Positions 47,501 through 56,500 of a stretch of 64,000 nt of DNA are shown in pieces. Numbering within the stretch: the stretch's first letter is position 1; each line of letters starts with the position of its first letter. Source of the DNA: Antedon mediterranea (Eukaryota; Echinodermata; Crinoidea; Comatulida; Antedonidae); the NCBI RefSeq assembly GCF_964355755.1, contig NC_092670.1, forward strand, positions 10,231,201 to 10,295,200, in the 5' to 3' direction. Position numbers and translations under genes: made by a program. The notes below the pieces were generated by a model. That model was not told the origin of the DNA. It saw only the letters and a list, made by a program, of their open reading frames with translations, and made no database searches.

Positions 47501-50500
47501 TCAACAGTAGAATAACGTTTCTCATGCTGGTTGAATTTTCTCGAGTAGAAACACACAGGCTTGTCAACACCGTTCTCGTCTGTTTGCGCCAACACAGCAC
47601 CCGAACCAACATCACTGGCATCAATCATCAACGAGAACTGTTTATCAAATTGTGGAGCCATCAACACCGGTTCGTTTGATAACATCGCTTTAACTTTAAT
47701 GAATGCATTATTGCATTTCTCCAACCACACAAAGCTCGCATTCTTTTTCAGCAGATTCGTTAATGGAGTTACAAGCGTTGAGAAACTTCTGCAAAAACGT
47801 CGATAAAACCCAGCCATTCCCAGGAAACGCATTAACTCCTGCTTACTCTTTGGAACTGGGAAATCACAGACTGCCTTAATCTTAGCACTTAATGGTTTCT
47901 CTTTTCCGCAACCAACTTTATGACCTAAGAACACAATTTCTGCACAGGAAAACTCGCTTTTCACCAAATTTACTGTCAACTTCGCAGCTGTCAACCTGTC
48001 AAACAATGCCTTAATTCTCTGCACATGGACATCCCATGTACAGTATCACTATAAACAACCAAATCGTCTATATAAGCTTCACAGCCCTCCAACCCCGAAA
48101 TTATACCATTAACCAATCTCTGGAACGTGGCTGGTGCATTCTTTAAACCGAAAGGCATGACTTTATACTGATAAAGACCCATAGGAGTTACAAAAGCTGA
48201 CACTTCTTTCGCACGCTCTGTTAAAGGAATTTGCCAGTAACCCTTTAGAAGATCAAATTTACTGACAAACTTAGCACTACCCACACGATCAATACAGTCA
48301 TCTATCCTCGGTATGGGATATGAATCTGTAGTAGATTTGGCATTAACCTTCCGATAATCAGTACAAAAACGATACGATTTATCTGGCTTCGGAACTAATA
48401 TACATGGAGAACTCCAAGCACTGCAACTAGGCTCGATTATATCATTCTTAATCATGTAATCAATCTCATTTTGTAATATCTTCATCTTGAACGGATTTGC
48501 TCTATATGGATTTTGTTTTATTGGTGAACAATCAGCTGTCTTAACATCATGCTCCACTAAGTTTGTTCGACCTGGAACATCCAAAAACAGCTGCAGATTT
48601 CCAAATATCAAACTAACAATTTCAACCTTACGATCACGAGATAAATGACCAACTTTATCTTCAATGTTTGCAAGGACATCTGAATTACTGAACTTAACAC
48701 ATGTATCAGGATCCCCAAACTCTTCAGAATTCTCTTCAACAACACACGCAACTGGTGTTGACGTACAGGTATCAGTATTATTTCTCGCTGTGTATGGTTT
48801 CAACATGTTTATATGACACAGTCGCTTCTTCTTACGCCTATCTGGAGTATCTAACACATAGTCAACTTCTCCTACTCTTTCTAATACTTTGTAAGGACCA
48901 GCAAATCTTGCAGATAATGGTTGACTGGGAAGAGGCAACATAACTAACACTTCATCACCTGAATTAAAGCTTCTCTTTTCTGATTTCCTATCAAACAATC
49001 TCTTCATTTTACCCTGAGCCTTCACAAGATTCTTTCTAGCCATCTCACGAGCACGATTTAATCGATCACGAAATTCAGACACATAATCTAGTATCGATAC
49101 AGACTCTTCTGCTTTCCCTAATAGCCTTTCTTTGACTATTTTAAGAGGGCCTCGGACCGAATGACCATACACCAACTCAAATGGGCTAAACCCTAAGGAC
49201 TCTTGCACTGTTTCACGAACAGCGAATAACAATAAGGGAACTCCCTCATCCCATTCCTTTTCACATTGAAAACAATAGGTTTTAATCATATTCTTAAGTG
49301 TTTGATGAAATCTCTCAAGTGCCCCTTGAGACTGTAGATGGTAAGCACTTGAACTTATATGGGCAACACCTAACTGCTCTAAGACTTGTTTAAATATCTT
49401 TGATATGAAGTTTGATCCTTGATCGGACTGAACAGCTTTAGGCAATCCTACCCATGTAAAGAATTTTACCAATGCTTTAACAACATTCTTAGCTGTAATA
49501 CGCCTAAGAGGAATCGCTTCTGGAAACCTACTTGATGCACACATTATTGTTAATAGATACTCATTTCCATTTTTAGTACGTGGTAATGGACCCACACAAT
49601 CAACAATAACCCTTGAAAATGGTTCACCGAATGCAGGAATAGGCTTAAGTGGGGCTACTGGAACCTTTTGATTAGGCTTCCCCACTACCTGACACGCATG
49701 ACAGGATTTACAATAGTTAGACACATCTTTTCTAAGACCTGACCAAAAGAAATGCCTGAGAATTTTGTCTACCGTTTTATTGACACCTAAATGCCCTGAA
49801 AGAGGATCATCATGCGCAATACCAATAATATCCTGACGGTATCCACTAGGAATAACTATCTGGTGAATCTCATTCCAAACATCACTACTTGGAATATCTG
49901 GTGGCCTCCACTTACGCATAAGTATGCCATCCTTTATATAATAACAAACAGGAACAATAGACATTTCCTCTACAGAAAGAGCTTGCTGACCAAATGGCAC
50001 CAAATCAGGATCATTACTCTGCTCTTCCACTAACCTAGACCGATTGAGAACTGTCGGACCGAAATCACACACTTTTGGGTGCTGTTGTTCAGCCTGGGCA
50101 GTGTGTGACTCGGGACCTGAGCAGACAGCCTCTTGGGAAACGCGATCTGTAATTTCTCCGTAAAAACTATCACATAAGTCAATACTCTCATCCTCATCTA
50201 TGGTTTTATTTGCCATAGATCGCGTCACCGCACATGATGGAAACACATGTGATAATTCTTTCTCTAAACACACCGTGCTTTCGTCTTCAACAGGACTTTT
50301 GCACACAACCGGTTCTACTGTCACTCTCGCCCGTATTCTTAAACTGGACTTTAGTCGTAGTTCGAAGTTCGACTTGAAAAAGTCGTAGTTCGAGCTATTA
50401 CTTCAAATTCGCTTAAAAAACGAAGTAGTCGAAGTTTGCAGTTCGACTTAATGAAGTCGAGCTTTTAGTCGAGTTGCACACGTCTGGGTAACAAAGGCTA

Positions 50501-53500
50501 TACATTGGCCAATGACAAGAGAGTATTTGAGGAGCAGACGAAATTTTGCGCATTGATATCACCTTCCATTTTCTTACAAAACTTTTTACGCATCAGGACT
50601 ATATAGGCCTACATGAAAAATAATTGTAATCGTTAATTATTAGAACAAGATCAGTATTAATTTAACAATGAAGTACTTTTGATTAACAACAAACAAAATC
50701 TTCAAAATATATTTAGGAACCATGGCGGTACGGTAACTTTCATATTTTCTAGGCCTCCAACAAAGTATGATCGCGACGAACCACGCACTTCCTAGCGTGA
50801 CAAGAAAGCGCTAGGCCCCCTAAACATTCCATCGCGTGGTGAATTGCCGCATCTCCCATTTTCGCTATGGCGTGACGTAGTTCAAGTCGGACTTGCGCGA
50901 AGAAAATAATGTAGTTTGTATACGGTTGTAAATAAAGATGATTTTCATTATTATAACTTATACCAATGTATATTTAATTAAGCTAATATAAATATAGATA
51001 TTTCATTCTTCAATATCTGGCCAATATAACAACTCAATGACTGTTACGTTTTTTATAAACATCGTTTAAAAACCATTTAGTCGACCATTTAGCCTGCCCC
51101 CTCCAGGACTAAAAAAATCGATCAAAATCCGTCTCGATTTAGTCGAGGTTGGCCTGATTTAGTCGGTGATTTAGTTGAAGTTCGGTTTATGAATTAAAAT
51201 GACGTCATTTTTTTAGTTTTAGCTCGAACTACGACTAAAGTCCGGTTTAAGAATACGGGCGTCTGTCTCCGGCCAAATCATTCCCCAAAAGGAGTGTGAC
51301 ACCCCATACTGGAAGACTCGGAACGACACCGACAACAAAATCTCCGCTAACAATATCTGTTTCAATCCGAATTACATGAAGTGGGACTTCCTTATAACCC
51401 CCTTCAACACCTTGAATGAGCACACTTGCTCCAGCAGAAGACTCGTTTGAAAATGACAATGCCGATTCTATTATCAGGGATTGTGACGCCCCTGTGTCTC
51501 TTAAGACACGAACTTTACTCAGATTCACATCGTTGATCAATGCTACAGAACCAGTAGAGAGGAAAGGCTTAAATAGCTTTCGCACTTTTTCCGGACCTGA
51601 AGATTGGATCAACTTCTCACATTCATCAACGTCATGACTCGCTGTCACTTTCAACGGGACTGTATTTACTAACGTGTTTGGAAGTGATTGGGGTTTCTTA
51701 TTATCCCCTTTAGATTTGCTTTGAAACAGCCAGCAATCTGCCTTTATATGACCCTTTTTCTTGCAGTAAAAACAAGTTCTGACAAATTTACTACTACTAT
51801 TAACTGTAGTTTTCTGACTTTGGACCTTAGAATCATCAACAGATTTGGAAACCGATTTGGCATCCACCACCTTGTGCGTGAGCACATAATTATCGGCAAC
51901 AGAAGCCGCTTTCATTAAATTATCAACTTTCTGCTCCTCTAGATGTGTACGAACTTCAGTAGGGGAACAAGATTTAAACTCCTCAACTAACATAAGCTCA
52001 CGAAGCTTTCCAAATTCACCCTTTACTTCTTCCGAACTACACCATCTATCAAAAAGAATCTGCTTCTTACGTGCAAATTCTGTAAACGTTTGATCATAAG
52101 GTTTACCTAAGTTCCTAAATTTCTGACGATACGCCTCTGGAACTAACTCATAAGCTGACAAAACAGCAGTTTTAACCGCATCATAGCTTTCACATTGATC
52201 ATCAGCCAATGCAGAAAATACCTCTTGGGCTTTACCCACAAGAGCAGTTTGTAACAACACAGTCCAGTGTCTAGCAGGCCACTTTAATCTATTAGCAATT
52301 TTCTCAAAAGCTAAAAAATATGTCTCTACCTCGTCCTCATTAAACTTGGGAACCCATTTAATATTCTGAGTAATCTCTGAATCATTAGGTGTAGCAACCC
52401 GTGTGGTGTGACCCATTTGGTTAGCTAATTCTAATTTCCTTAACTCAAATTCATGTTTTTCTTTTTCCATTTCTCTTTGAGTTTGCATCTCTATTTTTCT
52501 TCTTTCAAAAATCAATTTTTCACGTTCCAACTCAATTCTAGCCAACTCGACCTCATTCCCCGCAGTTTTTACGGATTCATGAGTAATTAAACCAACATGA
52601 TTTCCAATCACATTTATCAAGTCATATTTATTCATGGAATCATTTATAGATGCTCCAACCCTAGTACCCAGGAGTCGCAAACGCTCCTCTGATAGCTGAG
52701 CTACCACCTCAATGGACATGCTATCCAAAAAGTCCTCGTCAAAATCACTTTCTGACATAGTTTCTATTTGAAACAAACAAACAAAAACACAGGTTAAAAT
52801 AATAACCAATATGACGATAATTAAGGCACCAGTAATGAAATACCTGCCAAGCCCACACAATATTAAACCTACCGTGCGCCGTGGTCTCAATAACTATAGA
52901 CCCCTAAAATCAAAGCCAAACAGACTTCTAGTATCATAGCAAGTAGCAAGCCTACACAAGCCTAAAACAACAACACAGTGTACTGGCTCGACGACCGCCA
53001 AACCTCGTTCGTTATAAAACGCCTCTAAACCTAAAACCAGCTTAGAATAAGTAACTAAAATTACCACTACAATTCCGCACTTTGTTCCCGGATGACCCCC
53101 CAATTTGTTACGGGCTCGCTCGTTAGGAAGAAACCAACAATAAGAACATAACAAAACACGTTGTAGTTGTCGTCCATCTTTATTCATCTCCTTTCTTTTA
53201 CTCTAGAGGGCTCACTTCCGTGTGACAAACCCATCACAGTACTAACGCCCGTATTCTTAAACCGGACTTTAGTCGTAGTTCGAAGTTCGATTTGGAAAAG
53301 TCGTAGTTCGAGCTATTACTTCAAATTCGATTCAAAAACGAAGTAGTCGAAGTTTGCAGTTCGACTTAATGAAGTCGAGCTTTTAGTCGAGTTGCACACG
53401 TCTGGGTAACAAAGGCTATACATTGGCCAATGACAAGAGAGTATTTGAGGAGCAGACAAAATTTTGCGCATTGATATCACTTTCCATTTCTTACAACACT

Positions 53501-56500
53501 TTTTACGCATCAGGACTATATACATGAAAAATAATTTTAATCGTTAATTATTAGAACAATATCAGTATTAATTTAAAAGTGAAGTATATTTGATTAACAA
53601 CAAATAAAATCTTCAAAATATATTTAGGAACCATGGCGGTACGGTAACTTTTATATTTTCTAGGCCTCCAACAAAGTATGATCGCCACGAACCACGCACT
53701 TCATAGCGTGACAAGAAAGCGCTAGGCCCCCTAAACATTCCATCGCGTGGTGAATCGCCGCATCTCCCATTGTCGCTATGGCGTGACGTAGCTCAAGTCG
53801 GACTTGCGCGAAGAAAATAATGTAATTTGTATATAGTTGTAAATAAAGATGATTTTCATTATTATAATTTATACCAATGTATATTTAATTAAGCTAATAT
53901 AAATATAGATATTTCATTCTTCAATATCTGGCCAATATAACAACTCAATGACTGTTACGTTTTTTATAAACATCGTTTAAAAAACATTTAGTCGACCATT
54001 TAGTCTGCCCCCTCCAGGACTAAAAAAATCGATCAAAATCCGTCTCGATTTAGTCGAGGTTGGCCTGATTTAGTCGGTGATTTAGTTGAAGTTCGGTTTA
54101 TGAATTAAAATGACGTCATTTTTTTAGTTTTAGCTTGAACTACCACTAAAGTCCGGTTTAAGAATACGGGCGTAAGGGTCTATAAGGCCTACAAAAAATG
54201 TTAATTCTTTGTATACTTTAAATGTGTTTTTTAGTGTAAAAATTGATTAAAGATATACTAACCTGCCGTTCCTGTGTATCCACTAATTGTCAAAACATAG
54301 TTAGAGTCCTCAGTACCAACATGGAAGTGAGAATATCTTGCAAACTTTGTTACATCCAAGTGGTCCGTCATCTCTACTAAGAGCTCAAAACTGCCATGGG
54401 AAGTTATACGGTTGATCTGTTCATTACCAAGCCAGAACTCTGTGTTCAAATTTCCAAAACCCTCTTTGTATTGCGACCAATTACGGTTGAAATTAACTGA
54501 TCCATCTTCTCTTCTCTGTATCACCTGATAATGAAAGGATAGTAATCTATACTCTATTTTCTAAAACACCGATTTCAAGTTCATCAACTGGAGTAAATAG
54601 AAATAAATGAATTAAGAACCTGAATATTAATATTACTATGAGGTTACGTCAATATTTAACAATTTAATTTTGATGTTCCTCGATTTGATTTGATTATACT
54701 CATTTTACAATAATTATGCAAGTTTTTGAACATTTAGTGTGATTGTTCTTGTATTATGTTTAGATCATCATAGTTTTGTTGGTTTTACATGTGACCTCCA
54801 GGCAACGCTTTACTCACTCGATCTGCATGTCCGTAGGTATAGTTTTTTAGATTGATTTTTTCATTAATTTCTGTTGAACAAAATGGTAAATCTAAAGTTA
54901 TGTTTTTAATAAAGCCGAATATTATTAAGAATTGTTCATTTGCAATAGGCTATTTATCCACCAATATGCAAGTTTTAAACATGCCTAACAACTGTTCACT
55001 TAACTATGTTGTGCAAATGAGTAGAATGTTGACGTCATTCGTTAAAGTTCCCTATTTTATTCTTGCCATCATCTAAAGGTCAACATCGCCTTCTATCTAT
55101 TTTCAAGACGTAAGGAGTGCAGGGTGTGACGTCATATGTGAGATGTGCTCCTTCAGATGTATTTACATAAATTGTTGCCAATACTTACTGTCCATCCTGC
55201 ATCACTTCTCATGTCACAGTACACAGTAATTTGTGGTCCTCCATCACATAGCTGTATCACATATTCACCACTCACAGCAGAAGGATTATTTTGTAAAATG
55301 TTACTACACTCCCTCATAAAACACTCTAAAATTACAAAATTTGAAGATCACATATTAGATATAACATTGAAATAAGCCTATACATTGAATGAAACGTCCA
55401 TTTGGTTATAAGATTGATTTTATAGTAGGTCAATACAACAGAAAGTACTTTAAGAATATTAAAGAGAACATTTCCTATAGGCAAATTCAACAGAAACAAA
55501 ATGTCACTGCCAGCAGCCAATCACTAATAATAAAAGTGAACCTCCATATGAAAAATAAATTTATTTAATAATAAATTGTATACTTACTTGTTTTGGGAAT
55601 CAGTGGCCAGGACATGAAGAAAAATGAAATATAAAATAATTAACATAATGACCGTATATAGATAGAATGCCGCTATTACAGTAATTTAATAACTACAGAC
55701 TATAGTTTTGGAGAGAGAGAGAGAGAGAAGAGGAACAGCATTTGACAGTAGTTGAAATAGTGAACTTCCTATTGAGAGTGACCACACGATAATGTAGGTG
55801 CATCACATTGGCCAATTGGTGTAGATATGCTAGTTTAAAGTCGCATCCAAAGACATTATTTTTTATCATACGTCCACTACACAGTCATGCATCATGCCTG
55901 CGTAGAAATGTATTCTGATCATGAATGTATAAATTTATGACTATTGAGCCCATTATTATTTATAATTTATTTAAACGTAATTGCTTTTTGTGCTGATAGT
56001 TTTTAATTTATTTACACCAATAGTAGTCTCACCATGACAGTAAATCAAGAACTAAATAAAGTTTCTTCTTTCAAATAATTTTTTTCTTTTGGATGATCCA
56101 AAAGAACAAAATATTTGAATACTATACAGAGATCCAGATGAACGTTTTTACTACTTTTTGCTTAAAATCTAATAATGTATCACCCAATATACTTACAACA
56201 AATGATATCATGTGTAGTAGACAACACATAACAATATTCAAATTATGATTGACAATATTGCTATTTCACAGGTTTCTCATTAAAATTAAAGATGAAACAC
56301 TAACATTCCAAAGTATATATATATTTTTTTTAAATTGTATAATTTTGCTATTGAAAAAAATGAAAAAATTAGTTTTTTTACATCAATTTAGTCTTTTATT
56401 TACAAATCAAAATATTATTGAACCTTTGAAACACTGTTGAAGTTTAGGTCAAGTGAAAATATTAAAATTCTTAAAATAATATAAAGTATTATTTATGAAA

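Larger units (their letters stand above)
46871..53238 (-). mobile_element. Gmr1-like Gypsy (Ty3) LTR retrotransposon, minus strand
   Basis: Two 133-bp LTRs (46871-47003 and 53106-53238) begin TGTGATGGG and end CCGTAACA on the element's strand and differ at only about three positions. The target duplication is GTAC (46867-46870 and 53239-53242). Domain order is gag, protease, integrase, RT, RNase H. That is the Copia-like order known for the Gmr1 group of deuterostome Gypsy elements. Lesions visible are a 934-bp TIR element inserted between protease and integrase, and one frame change in RT. It lies in intron 3 of FReD gene 3, in the same orientation as the gene. Confidence 0.95.

Noticed and set aside
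47561-52000. Plus-strand ORFs across the Gypsy element
   Set aside because: Antisense shadows of gag-pol.
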